From contig NZ_AQQV01000002.1 of assembly GCF_002088235.1 (NCBI RefSeq), forward strand, positions 310,001 through 374,000: DNA of 64,000 nt, given 5' to 3'. Below are positions 23,793 to 32,944 of this stretch, one piece after another. The position numbers and the translations under genes were made by a program. Under the pieces are notes generated by a model, which was given only the letters and a program-made list of their open reading frames with translations, was not told the origin of the DNA and did no database searches. Within the stretch, counting starts at the first letter, position 1. Every line of letters starts with the position of its first letter. Origin of the DNA: Oceanococcus atlanticus. GTDB taxonomy: Bacteria; Pseudomonadota; Gammaproteobacteria; Nevskiales; Oceanococcaceae.

Positions 23793-25532
23793 TCACCGAG
23801 TCATGCGGGCCGGAGTCGCGTGCGGTTCCAAACCGATGGCCACCGTAGCGATGCGTGACCCGACCATGTCGTCGATACTCAAGGTGACCCCATCACGCAC
23901 GATCGTGGCGCCCTCAACCGGCTGACCGTCCCAGGCGTCGCGTAACATCTGATCCAAGTTCAGCTCACCATCACCGGACAGCTGCACACCGTAAGAGCGC
24001 TGGAGTGCTTCCAATGTGGTCATGCCTTTGAGCCGCAGCACGGCGTTGCCGGGCAAAGCATCGCGGCTGACTTCTGCGGCATCTGACAGCACACAATCCA
24101 CAAACACGCGCGTTTCAGCGCGCAGCACCACAAACATGTGGTCACCGGCTTGCAACAGGGTGGATCCTCGCGGTGGAATGATCGCGCTTTTGCGCGTGAT
24201 CATGGCCACGACCACACTGTCTGGCAAAGCGATCTCGGACAGCCGGCGCCCGGCGGCCCGCGACTCTTGCCCCAGCGTGTACTCCACGATGTCGGCATCC
24301 ACATCATCCAGGGCCGTGATCTCCAACGTTGCTGCCGGCACTGCTGGCGGCGGCTCCGCCAGTTTGAGCCGGCGCGCAACCAAAGGCATCAAAGACCCCT
24401 GGATGGTGGCCGAAAGCAGCACCACAAAGAACACCACATTGAAGATCAAAGGCGCGCCCGGCAAACCGAATATCAAAGGGAAAATGGCCAGAATAATCGG
24501 CACAGAGCCGCGCAGACCGACCCAGGAAACCAGCGACATCTCACGCCAGTTGTAGCCCAGCGGAGCCAGCAACAAGAGCACGGCCAAAGGACGGGCCAGC
24601 AGGATCAGCACCAGGGCAATGATCAGGCCCTGCAGCCAGACCTCGACCAAGGCACTGGGATTCACCAGCAAACCCAACATCACGAACATCACAATCTGGC
24701 TGAGCCAGGCCACACCGTCGTGAAACAGAAACGTGCCGCGCTGAAACACAAAGCGACTGTTGCCGATCACAACGCCGCTCAGAAATATCGCCAGGAAACC
24801 GCTACCTCCCAGATTGGCTGCCAGGCCAAATGAGAACAGTCCACAGGCTGCCACCAAAACCGGATAAAGCCCTGAGGCATCAAGTTTGATGCCGTTGATC
24901 ATGCGTAACGCCGACCACCCCACAGCCAGGCCAACCGCCGCGCCGATACCCATCTGCAGGATAAACAGATGCAACAGCCCGGCCCCCAGCGGGGCATCGT
25001 TGATCAGCACCTCCAGCAAACCAACGGTGAGAAAGATCGCCATGGGATCGTTGGAGGCGCTCTCGATCTCGAGCATAGACTTCAAGCGCGACTTGATATG
25101 CACACCGGCGTTGCGCAGCAGGGAAAACACCGCCGCCGCATCCGTTGAACCCACGATGGCACCGAGCAGCAAACCCTCGAGCAAGGGCAGATCCAATATC
25201 CATGCAGCAGTCAGCCCGGTGACACCGGCGGTGACCACCACCCCAACCGTGGCCAGCAAGGCCGACGGCTTCCAGACCCTTTGGATTGAAGCCAGAGGCG
25301 TGCGCAAACCACCGTCGAACAGAATCATCGCAAGGGCCAAAGTGCCCAGGGCATGGGCTGCCACCGGATTGTCAAAGGCGATACGACCGATACCATCCTC
25401 GCCGGCCAGCATACCGACCAACAGAAACAGAACCAGAACGGGCAAGCCAAGCCGCGCCGATGCCTTGCTGGAGGCAATTCCAAGCAGGATCAGAACAGCG
25501 GCAAGCAGAATGATGCGGTCTATGGTGAACAT
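23793..25532 (-). CDS. nhaP2: K+/H+ antiporter, CPA1 family with TrkA-C domain
   Basis: A 579-residue inner-membrane antiporter: twelve or thirteen helices in residues 1-390, with the ion site GSTDAAAVFSLLRN and the SASNDPMAIFLT pair of acidic residues. A TrkA-C regulatory domain at about 400-480 (VEYTLGQESRAAGRRL) and a C-terminal CorC/HlyC-like domain (to 579) match NhaP2/CvrA, which exports K+ at high osmolarity change. Convergent with the acylase gene, only four bases apart. Confidence 0.93.
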   Translation of the reverse strand: MFTIDRIILLAAVLILLGIASSKASARLGLPVLVLFLLVGMLAGEDGIGRIAFDNPVAAHALGTLALAMILFDGGLRTPLASIQRVWKPSALLATVGVVVTAGVTGLTAAWILDLPLLEGLLLGAIVGSTDAAAVFSLLRNAGVHIKSRLKSMLEIESASNDPMAIFLTVGLLEVLINDAPLGAGLLHLFILQMGIGAAVGLAVGWSALRMINGIKLDASGLYPVLVAACGLFSFGLAANLGGSGFLAIFLSGVVIGNSRFVFQRGTFLFHDGVAWLSQIVMFVMLGLLVNPSALVEVWLQGLIIALVLILLARPLAVLLLLAPLGYNWREMSLVSWVGLRGSVPIILAIFPLIFGLPGAPLIFNVVFFVVLLSATIQGSLMPLVARRLKLAEPPPAVPAATLEITALDDVDADIVEYTLGQESRAAGRRLSEIALPDSVVVAMITRKSAIIPPRGSTLLQAGDHMFVVLRAETRVFVDCVLSDAAEVSRDALPGNAVLRLKGMTTLEALQRSYGVQLSGDGELNLDQMLRDAWDGQPVEGATIVRDGVTLSIDDMVGSRIATVAIGLEPHATPARMTR

Positions 25533-25634
25533 GGCACGCAGGGAGTAGTGACAGGGTTGGACATTGGGAACGTGTCTTGCGAAGCCACGCCGCCATCATG
25601 CGACCTAGCAAAGCTGGGGCCAGTTCAACTCAAT

Positions 25635-26462
25635 TCAATCGGCGTCCACAGATTCCATGCCAATGTACTGATGGATCGCGTCGATAGCCTGCTCAACGCG
25701 AGCCAGCACGGCCGGCGCTTTGAAGCGTGCATAGTCAACCCCTTCGGTCCAGCCGTAGATACTCTTAATCAGAGCCTGCGGCGTCCGTACGAAGTGATCA
25801 ATATCAAACAGAATCTTGGCGTACTCGCTGCGCGTCGGCACCACATCAAGCACTTCGAACAGATCGGCCAGTCGCTCCATGGTTTGGGCCATGCGCAAGC
25901 CACGCCCGAAGTCCTCGGGCACATAGGCAGGGCGCCCACTGCCGGCCGCATCGACCCACACACGCAGGCTCAATTTCTGCAGCGAGTGATACACCGGTTC
26001 TTCCGAAATCACGAACAGCAATAGCTTGTCGATGTTGGCCTGGGCCGAGGTATCCAGGTAGTGCCATTCTAGAGTTTTGACGAACTCATACACACGCAAA
26101 TGCTGGGCAAATGTGGTGCGCTGCAACTGGTCGAGGATCACGATAGTCCGTTCACCTTCGCTCAGCGCACTGCCTTCGCTCATGACCCGATCAAACGGAT
26201 CAATCGGCGGGTGTTGGGCTTGGCCGGTCGATGCCGCTGCGTCACTGGATTCATGCTGGGCAAAGTCGTGATACAGCACGTGCGGCACGTCCATCGCCGC
26301 TGCCAGAGCGTTGGCAAAGGCCGTTTTGCGCCGGCCCGGCTCGCCGGTGATATTGAGCGTGCGCGCGCTCTGCGCCGGTCGCTCCAGCAACAGACGCAAT
26401 GGCAAGGAGTAATCCTCGTTGGTCTCGAAGCCGAATTCGGCCATTCGTTGGGTCAGGGACAT
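25635..26462 (-). CDS. P-loop ATPase-like protein with altered Walker A motif
   Basis: A 275-residue protein I cannot name. Residues 30-55 contain NITGEPGRRKTAFANAL, a Walker A-like loop in which the usual Gly before Lys-Thr is Arg (GxxxxRKT). A Walker B candidate is TIVILDQLQRT near residue 105. The rest is AAA-like in secondary structure, with a SEEPVYHSLQKLSL segment resembling sensor 1 regions. The ATG at 26462 is preferred; an upstream ATG at 26489 is possible. Divergent from modA, with 86 bases between. Confidence 0.55.
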   Translation of the reverse strand: MSLTQRMAEFGFETNEDYSLPLRLLLERPAQSARTLNITGEPGRRKTAFANALAAAMDVPHVLYHDFAQHESSDAAASTGQAQHPPIDPFDRVMSEGSALSEGERTIVILDQLQRTTFAQHLRVYEFVKTLEWHYLDTSAQANIDKLLLFVISEEPVYHSLQKLSLRVWVDAAGSGRPAYVPEDFGRGLRMAQTMERLADLFEVLDVVPTRSEYAKILFDIDHFVRTPQALIKSIYGWTEGVDYARFKAPAVLARVEQAIDAIHQYIGMESVDAD

Positions 26463-26548
26463 GACAACAGGATAGGTAATCCGCCGCATGCGGCAAAGTC
26501 ATATCGTGGCGTATTGATCCGCCTGTGTGCATCCGCCAAGCTGGCGCC

Positions 26549-27307
26549 ATGATGACGCGACCCGCCAAATTGATCGGCTTGATCTGTCTGTTCAGCGTGC
26601 TGAGCTCAGCGGCACGGGCAGACAGCGCCCACGTTGCGGTGGCCTCCAACTTCGCGCCGGCCCTGAGTGAGATCGCACAGGCCTTCGAACAGCAACAGCA
26701 TCATCACCTGAAGATCAGCCCCGGTTCGTCCGGAAAGCTGTACGCCCAAATCATTCATGGCGCTCCGTTTGATGTGTTTTTCTCAGCCGATCAACGCAAA
26801 CCGATCGCACTACAGGAGCGCGGCATCGGCAACCAGCGCCAGACCTATGCCACCGGGCGTCTGGTGTTGTGGAGCCTGCGCGACGACCTGACACTCGAGC
26901 ATGCCCGCGCGCTAACCGCGCAGCCGTGGCAGCGTCTGGCCTTGGCCAATCCGCGACTTGCTCCCTACGGCCTGGCAGCCACACAGGTGCTTGAGCACTT
27001 GGGGCTGCACGCGAAAACCCGCGCGCGCTGGGTGCAGGGCGAGAACATCGCCCAGACTTACCAGTTTGTGGCCACCGGCAATGCTGATCTGGGCTTCATC
27101 GCGCTGGCACAGTGGCGCCAGCAGGCTCCGCCCAACCGCGGCCACGCCTGGATCATTCCATCCAGCTGGCATGACCCGATTCACCAGGATGCCCTGTTGA
27201 TCACCGACAATGCCGCAGCGCGGTCGCTGCTTGAATTCATGCGTTCAGCATCCGCACAAGCCATCATGCAGCGTTACGGATACGCGCTTGAAAGCCCGCC
27301 AGAATAA
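26549..27307 (+). CDS. modA: Molybdate ABC transporter substrate-binding protein, orphan
   Basis: A 252-residue periplasmic binding protein with a signal peptide ending SAARA. ModA features: VAVASNFAPALSEIA, SPGSSGKLYAQI, GAPFDVFFSADQ and FVATGNADLGFIALAQ. These form the oxyanion pocket for molybdate or tungstate. No modB or modC follows: the next gene is convergent, so the permease must be elsewhere or this is a scavenging or sensing protein. Two tandem ATGs (26549, 26552) are equally good starts. Confidence 0.9.
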   Translation: MMTRPAKLIGLICLFSVLSSAARADSAHVAVASNFAPALSEIAQAFEQQQHHHLKISPGSSGKLYAQIIHGAPFDVFFSADQRKPIALQERGIGNQRQTYATGRLVLWSLRDDLTLEHARALTAQPWQRLALANPRLAPYGLAATQVLEHLGLHAKTRARWVQGENIAQTYQFVATGNADLGFIALAQWRQQAPPNRGHAWIIPSSWHDPIHQDALLITDNAAARSLLEFMRSASAQAIMQRYGYALESPPE

Positions 27308-27316
27308 GCGCTGCGA

Positions 27317-27335
27317 AGGGCGTTTAATCCGCCCT
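27317..27335. terminator. Hairpin between convergent modA and thioesterase
   Basis: AGGGCG-N7-CGCCCT hairpin with flanking CTG/CAG pairs, beginning after the modA stop and reaching the thioesterase stop. Weak, no T-run. Confidence 0.35.
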
Positions 27336-27757
27336 CAGCGGTGCGCCACAACCGCCATGGTCAGGCGGCTGACACACACCGTACGCCCCTGATCATCAAC
27401 AATATCGATGGCCCACACTTGAGTCGTACGGCCAATATGCACCGCACGCGTCGTGGCCGTCACCCGTCCGCTGGTTGCGGCTCGCACATGGTTGGCGTTG
27501 ATATCCAGACCGACCGCGTAGTGCGTCTTCGGATCCAGGCACAGGTTGGCTGCCGTTGAGCCGACTGACTCGGCCAGCACCACGGAGGCACCACCGTGCA
27601 ACAAGCGAAACGGCTGAAAAGTGCGCTCATCGACCGGCATGGTTGCACACAGGTAGTCATCACCAACCTCGCTAAAACGAATATCCGTAAGCTCCAGAAT
27701 GGTGCCCTTGGAGCGTGCGTTCATCTCATCCAGATTGGGTGTCGTGTGCCACATCAT
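27335..27757 (-). CDS. Hotdog-fold PaaI/YdiI-type thioesterase
   Basis: A 140-residue acyl-CoA thioesterase of the hotdog fold. The catalytic region FRLLHGGASVVLAESVGS has the HGG turn and the Glu on the long helix, as in PaaI and YdiI. DINANHVRAATSGRV is the typical central strand. The frame is open upstream, but the pair of ATGs at 27757/27754 gives a normal length. CoA substrate unknown; 1,4-dihydroxy-2-naphthoyl-CoA or phenylacetyl-type substrates are family precedents. Confidence 0.88.
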   Translation of the reverse strand: MMWHTTPNLDEMNARSKGTILELTDIRFSEVGDDYLCATMPVDERTFQPFRLLHGGASVVLAESVGSTAANLCLDPKTHYAVGLDINANHVRAATSGRVTATTRAVHIGRTTQVWAIDIVDDQGRTVCVSRLTMAVVAHR

Positions 27758-27787
27758 GTGCGTCTGCCAGTTGTTCGTTTGACTATG

Positions 27788-27813
27788 AAAACGGCGCCTC
27801 CAGGGCGCCGTTT
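27788..27813 (-). terminator. Rho-independent terminator after the secreted hydrolase pair
   Basis: On the minus strand AAACGGCGCC and GGCGCCGTTT form a ten-base-pair stem with a five-base loop, followed by one more T so that four T residues end the structure. It lies 113 bases after the hydrolase stop and 31 bases before the thioesterase start, so it separates the two transcription units. Confidence 0.75.
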
Positions 27814-27925
27814 GCGAGAGGGCGGGCGACACCGCTGCGTGGCGGATAGTCAGCCTGCCCGAATCTCCGAGGTTAGCACGCGGCCAGCGCCTAAAGGCGA
27901 GCCAACTGCGCCACGCAGCGCAGAT

Positions 27926-30274
27926 TTACCGCCCGGCTCTAGGCCTGACTATCGGTAACAGCAGCAAGATCAAACCAATCAAAGCGAGGGGCAGACTCAT
28001 CGCGCCGCCACGCCCCGGTGCCGCACCAGCACGCGCTTGCACAGGCTGGTATTCACCCACCTCTCGCGCCGGCACCTGACACCCATACGCCCCCTGATTT
28101 TGCGGGTGTGCGGCGGTCAGGTAGTCCTGCCCCTGGCACACATCAATCATTTCACCGGTGAGCAAAAAGTGGGCTTCCTGCCAACCACCGGCCGGCTCGT
28201 CACGCGGGTGACCGTGCGGGTCGCCACCCTCGTCTGCCGGAATGTTGCCGTTAGGTGGCTGGGCGTTGCCGCTGTCCCAGTAGATCAGTGCCGAACCCTG
28301 GTACGGATAGCGGGCGGTTTCGGTGTAATACGGCAGCTCCTCCCAGTGACGCCCGCCCGGTAGGCCGGGCAGCATGATCGGCGCACCTATGGTGCGAGCA
28401 AACACTTCGGCTGCGTGATTGCTGACCTGATGATCGGAAAACGCAACTTGCAGCATGACCTCATGCGGTGGTGTATCCGGCAGCGGGTCCGTGGTCAGGC
28501 GATGAGCATAGCCATTGCCCTCGGCGCGGTCCCACAGCATCTGGATCAAGGCCAGCACCAGTTGACGCTCTATCGGGTCACGGTAGGCCAGATAGTTGGG
28601 AATGCCATACGCCCCTTCCCAGTCGACCGACCGCTGCAACAGGGTTGAATAGTTGATACCTGGCACCCCGAGGATGCCGCGATCAATGTCCGGCGACAGC
28701 GCCATCATGGCCGGCCCCATGATGCCGCCCTGGCTGTTGCCATCGAAGAACACGGGGGTGTCCTTTGCGGTGGCTGTGCGAATCAATGACGGCGCCGGGG
28801 TCGCACAATCCTCGTTGGCCTGAAAGCACGGATGAGTGGCAAATCCGTCCGGATGAGTTGCAGCCCGCGCCAGGTACAGGAAGTTGATAAAGCCCTGCTG
28901 CGCCCGATCCGCCAGCGTCGGGAAAAATGAGATGTCGGCCAGAATCAATACGATATTGACCAGATCCTTGGTCGACATACCCCACCAGTCCGCGCCGCAC
29001 GGTAAAAAGCCGAAGCGACGCGGCCACTGGGCATCCTGAATCTGCCCCTGGCTGCCCACCAGACCATGACCATAAGTCATGGGGTAGCTCGGTCCCTGAT
29101 CCAGCGGCACATCGCAGGTGAACTGGAAGCGTGTGGTCGGAGACAGCGGGTTGATTGCAGGCAACTCGTCAGTTGCGTTGGCGTAATACAGACGGGTCAG
29201 TGGCGGCGCCAGGCCGTCACCAATCGCGCTGCCGGCGGTGCCCAGAAGATCCTGTGGCAGGTTAAGAAAGTTGGGCACACTGACCGTGCCGACAACCCGG
29301 CGTACGCGCCCATATTCACCTTCATCCAGCACCTCGTGGCTGCTCACCGAAAACACCGGCGCCTGTCCCTGCACAATGCCATCACCCATACTGGTATCGC
29401 CCAATTCGGCGAACGCCAGATTGCGCATATGCAAAGCACGGCCCGTGATCGATTCGGTTGATGCGGTCGTGAAATCCCAGGCCAGATACAGCTCCTCGCG
29501 TGCGATGCCCGCGCGGGCAAGGTCGTCGAACACGCGCTCCATCGCAGCAACGCGTGCATCATCGGTCTGGCCGTCGCGATAGGCGGCAAAACGGCTTTGC
29601 GCCGGGATAACCTCACCCTGGCCGTTGCGCAGATTGCGCAGTGCAACCACATAGCGGGTGGACGGCTGCAGATTGACCGCAGGGCGCAGAATAAGGCTGC
29701 GCCGCGCATCCGTGGCATCCGGGTGCGTATCCAGCTCCGACCAGAACGGATGACGCTCGCCAGTAGCGGTATTGAGTAACACGATCGGTGCATCGACCCA
29801 CTGGTAGCGGGCAATGTCGGCGATATGATCGCGATGATCAAAGCTGCCCTGGATATTCGGTTCGCCTGCAAACGGCTTGTTTTGGGTGCCCCAGGTCTGG
29901 TGCAGATCCAGGCCCGGCACGTAGGTCAGAATCGGACTGCCAAAAGAGAACCCATCCTGCCGATTCCACTCCTGCGTATTCACCGTTTTGCCCAGTTCCA
30001 GACCTACACCTGGGACATCCAGCAAGTTGGCCGGCGTTGCGTTGCTGGGGATTTGCACACGCTTGCCGGTCACGCTGGCGGCATCATCCTGGGTGTAGAA
30101 ATCGCTGGGAAACGGCAGCATGCAATGCGCCGGATCAAGATCGTTGCAATCTCCCGGCAAACGGATCGGCAAGGGCAGTTGCGCATGTGCGGGCCACAGC
30201 ATCAGCAGCAAACTCAGCTGCAATGTGATGAGTATGTGGTTCCTGAGTGTCTTCATTGTGCTTGCTCTGTTCAT
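27926..30274 (-). CDS. Secreted alpha/beta hydrolase-like protein with GlyGly-CTERM-like tail
   Basis: A 782-residue exported protein. A Sec signal (LITLQLSLLLMLWPAHA) precedes a Cys-containing N-terminal region DCNDLDPAHCMLPFPSDFY. Around residue 510 a nucleophile elbow FFDGNSQGGIMGPAM suggests a serine hydrolase. The C terminus is GRGGAMSLPLALIGL, a hydrophobic helix, then PRAGR, which matches the layout of GlyGly-CTERM tails cleaved by rhombosortase in Type II-secreted proteins. The ATG at 30274 overlaps the upstream esterase stop as ATGA. A start at 30256 is possible. Substrate unknown. Confidence 0.72.
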   Translation of the reverse strand: MNRASTMKTLRNHILITLQLSLLLMLWPAHAQLPLPIRLPGDCNDLDPAHCMLPFPSDFYTQDDAASVTGKRVQIPSNATPANLLDVPGVGLELGKTVNTQEWNRQDGFSFGSPILTYVPGLDLHQTWGTQNKPFAGEPNIQGSFDHRDHIADIARYQWVDAPIVLLNTATGERHPFWSELDTHPDATDARRSLILRPAVNLQPSTRYVVALRNLRNGQGEVIPAQSRFAAYRDGQTDDARVAAMERVFDDLARAGIAREELYLAWDFTTASTESITGRALHMRNLAFAELGDTSMGDGIVQGQAPVFSVSSHEVLDEGEYGRVRRVVGTVSVPNFLNLPQDLLGTAGSAIGDGLAPPLTRLYYANATDELPAINPLSPTTRFQFTCDVPLDQGPSYPMTYGHGLVGSQGQIQDAQWPRRFGFLPCGADWWGMSTKDLVNIVLILADISFFPTLADRAQQGFINFLYLARAATHPDGFATHPCFQANEDCATPAPSLIRTATAKDTPVFFDGNSQGGIMGPAMMALSPDIDRGILGVPGINYSTLLQRSVDWEGAYGIPNYLAYRDPIERQLVLALIQMLWDRAEGNGYAHRLTTDPLPDTPPHEVMLQVAFSDHQVSNHAAEVFARTIGAPIMLPGLPGGRHWEELPYYTETARYPYQGSALIYWDSGNAQPPNGNIPADEGGDPHGHPRDEPAGGWQEAHFLLTGEMIDVCQGQDYLTAAHPQNQGAYGCQVPAREVGEYQPVQARAGAAPGRGGAMSLPLALIGLILLLLPIVRPRAGR

Positions 30275-32844
30275 GGCAACAAGATTTCCAAAGTGTGTTC
30301 GCCCGCCGGCACGTCCACCAGCCACAGCGATGAGGCCCATTGCCCGGTGCTCTGCCCGTTCAGGCGCACCTGTGCTGTGCGCGGCACGCCGCGCAATCCC
30401 AGGCGTACAGCGCCATCGGTAGTGACTTGGCCCTGCGCCAGCTGCGGCAAATTGAGCCGCATGGCCTCGATATCCAGATTGAGTGCCGCCACGTTGGTCA
30501 ATGTGAGCTCAAAACGGTTCTGCAACTCGGCAGCCTGCTCGTCTATCCAGTCCAGCCCCTGCCGCAGATACGGCGAAACACTGTTACCCGGCGACACCAC
30601 CGGCGTGCTGGGCAAACCGAGACCGTTATCGCTGTCCAACAGCGGTGGCGCGGTGCTGTAAAGGGTGGCCGGCAGCGCCAGGCTCACAGCATCGACCAGG
30701 GCGTACACGCTGTCGTCGCAAGGCGCTGGGGCCTGCACATCGCAACCCGCATCATCACGCACCCGAATGTCGTCAACCCACCAGGCCCCGTCAGGGCGAA
30801 AATCGAACTGGGTCCGCGTACCTGCGCCGTACAGGGTGGCGCGGTTGTTATTGATGGTACGAACCAGCTCAGGAACAATTTTGTAGGTGACCTGACGTGG
30901 CGCCGGATTGCGCTTGAACGCGGCCAGGTATCGGGTTCCCTCGGCCCATTCATCGGTGATCGCCTGGGTGTAGTGCTCATACGCCGGCAAGGTATCCATG
31001 CGATGGCGGTAGCCCAGTTGATTGAGCGTCAAAGCTACGGGCTCGATGCTGACCCACGGCACCAACTCATCAATCAGGCCATGGTGAATCACGATCGGCA
31101 GGTGGCGTGCGTTTTCCAGCAGATGCGCACCGCCCGGCAACGCACTGCCAAAGTGAACCCCGGATGTGCTGTAAGCCGCGGCAAACAGGTCCGGATACAT
31201 CAGACCAAACATGTAGGTGCCATACCCCCCCATGCTATAACCGGACAGATACACCCGGTCACGGTCGATGCGGGCCAAGCCCTCGGCCGCAAAGGCATGA
31301 TCCTGCGGCAACCCACGTGCGCCGGTCAGCGTGGTGCCAGCCACATCGGCAAAGACTTCCCAGATGTCCTGGTGCGAAGCTCCCTGATACCAGGACTTGC
31401 TGCCACGCCCACGCGGCGTCACCACCACGCTGTCGTTATCGGCACCGTGCTGATGAACAATCCGCGGCGACCAGGCACCGGCGCTGTGCACCATACCGCC
31501 CTGGTAGTGCAGCCACAGGGTCAGCGGATACGAAGCTTGCGGATCATAGTTTTGCGGCAAATACAGCCCGTAGGGTTGTTCCAGGGTCTGCTCATAGGGC
31601 TCGAATGGATCGGACTCATCGGCATACCCCAATGCCAGCGGATCTTCATGCGAAATCGACGGGTGCGACTGAAAAATGCGTTCGTAGTACCCGCCGGTAG
31701 GCTGCCAGCGTTGCGAGCGTCCCAGACGCATACCGACGACATCCAGGGCTACGGCGTATCCGTCGATAGTGCCGTTGTACAGATCAAACGCTTGCGCGCG
31801 TTCGTTGTAAATACCGGCCACCGGATCACACGGCACGACGCTGCGGCCATCATCCAAGGCATCGTAGCGATAAGCCAGATTGGCCGGAATGTAAGTGGCT
31901 GCATCGTTGTCGCTGGCATCTTCATCAGTCTGGGCTGACAGCACCGTCAACCACACACTGTCGCGCTCACCGTCCAGCAGTGCCCAGGGAATCTCCAGCT
32001 CCAAAGCATTGGTGAAGTCCTCCGGAAACCATTGCAGACTCAGCGCATCGCTCGCCAGCAACACACCACTTGGCAGATCAACAAGTTCAGCCCGGTCACG
32101 CTGAACCAGCAACAGGCGGTCATAGCGCGTGTCGCTGAGGCCAAGCTGAGGAGCATCAGCACGCACGTCGGGATCAAGATCGAACAGGATGGCGATGACC
32201 GGCTGATCGTCTTCGGTGAAACGGCTCAGGCGGGCATAAAAGCTCAGGCCGCGCGCGCCCGCAGCCCAGCGCAGCTCGGTGAAGTCGCGTGGTCCGCGGA
32301 TGTCCGTGGCATCACCATAGTGACTGGAGGCACCCAGCGGCGCTGGCAAACCGAACTGATCGCCCAGGGCCTGAAACAGCTGATCCAAACGCTCAACCCG
32401 CGGGTAGAGCTGCTGCAGCCCCTCATTGAGGCCGTAGCGCAGAGCATCTTGCCCATCGTCGGCGCCCCAGGCATCAAACAGAAAATCGGAATAGATGTGC
32501 TCTCCACGGTCATACACCGCCAGGCCACCCAGACGTGGTGCCTGCCCCTGCCAGTCGTGGACATGCCCATCACGGGCAGAGGGTTGCTCGGTGGGTGCTC
32601 GAAATTCTTCCAGCACGCGCAATCCGCCACGCCGCTGGACCTCGGACAATCCCGGTAACCGGTCAGGCCCAGCGGCAAACGCACCGATATTGTTAGCGGC
32701 ACCGCATTCAGCAGTCTGGTGCGCCACAAACAAGGCGCTGGTGCCCACAACAGGTGCAGCAGACTCGGCCACTCGCCCACCCTGGCAGGCGCTGACAACC
32801 ACGGCGACGCACAGCAGCACGCCACATTCCCGAAAGCGGATCAT
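30271..32844 (-). CDS. Large lipoprotein esterase with N-terminal CBM9-like region
   Basis: An 857-residue exported protein. Lipoprotein signal ends VVSAC, mature start CQGGR. Residues about 90-330 look like a CBM9-type beta-sandwich (RDFTELRWAAGARGLSFYAR, ALELEIPWALLDGE). From 430 an alpha/beta hydrolase starts with YGLYLPQNYDP; nucleophile Ser is in YLSGYSMGGYGTYMFG, and the acid/His follow in IHHGLIDELVPW and EHYTQA. It resembles prolyl-oligopeptidase-like or PHB-depolymerase-like esterases. Ribosome site GAGGAGA precedes the ATG. Divergent from a TetR gene with a palindrome between; probably TetR-controlled. Confidence 0.78.
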   Translation of the reverse strand: MIRFRECGVLLCVAVVVSACQGGRVAESAAPVVGTSALFVAHQTAECGAANNIGAFAAGPDRLPGLSEVQRRGGLRVLEEFRAPTEQPSARDGHVHDWQGQAPRLGGLAVYDRGEHIYSDFLFDAWGADDGQDALRYGLNEGLQQLYPRVERLDQLFQALGDQFGLPAPLGASSHYGDATDIRGPRDFTELRWAAGARGLSFYARLSRFTEDDQPVIAILFDLDPDVRADAPQLGLSDTRYDRLLLVQRDRAELVDLPSGVLLASDALSLQWFPEDFTNALELEIPWALLDGERDSVWLTVLSAQTDEDASDNDAATYIPANLAYRYDALDDGRSVVPCDPVAGIYNERAQAFDLYNGTIDGYAVALDVVGMRLGRSQRWQPTGGYYERIFQSHPSISHEDPLALGYADESDPFEPYEQTLEQPYGLYLPQNYDPQASYPLTLWLHYQGGMVHSAGAWSPRIVHQHGADNDSVVVTPRGRGSKSWYQGASHQDIWEVFADVAGTTLTGARGLPQDHAFAAEGLARIDRDRVYLSGYSMGGYGTYMFGLMYPDLFAAAYSTSGVHFGSALPGGAHLLENARHLPIVIHHGLIDELVPWVSIEPVALTLNQLGYRHRMDTLPAYEHYTQAITDEWAEGTRYLAAFKRNPAPRQVTYKIVPELVRTINNNRATLYGAGTRTQFDFRPDGAWWVDDIRVRDDAGCDVQAPAPCDDSVYALVDAVSLALPATLYSTAPPLLDSDNGLGLPSTPVVSPGNSVSPYLRQGLDWIDEQAAELQNRFELTLTNVAALNLDIEAMRLNLPQLAQGQVTTDGAVRLGLRGVPRTAQVRLNGQSTGQWASSLWLVDVPAGEHTLEILLP

Positions 32845-32882
32845 CGTGTCTCCTCTATTTACAACTTGTTATGGCGACCGAT

Positions 32883-32898
32883 GTTACATCAATGTAAC
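32883..32898. promoter_or_regulatory. Palindromic TetR-type operator
   Basis: GTTACAT-CA-ATGTAAC is a perfect 16-base palindrome 39 bases upstream of the esterase start and 47 bases before the TetR start. A second, looser TTAC-N6-GTAA overlaps to the right (32900-32913). Sites of this symmetry and position are typical for TetR autoregulated divergent pairs. Confidence 0.7.
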
Positions 32899-32944
32899 TT
32901 ACGTGTGTGTAATACTTTCTGCTGACCCTGCCGACGCGCCGAAC

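Noticed and set aside
30340-31938. 532-codon plus-strand frame opposite the esterase lipoprotein
   Set aside because: Antisense shadow without domains; the esterase has signal peptide, nucleophile elbow and ribosome site.
32495-32944. Upstream extension of the TetR gene
   Set aside because: Overlaps the start of the divergent esterase gene and the palindrome; family length fits the ATG at 32945.
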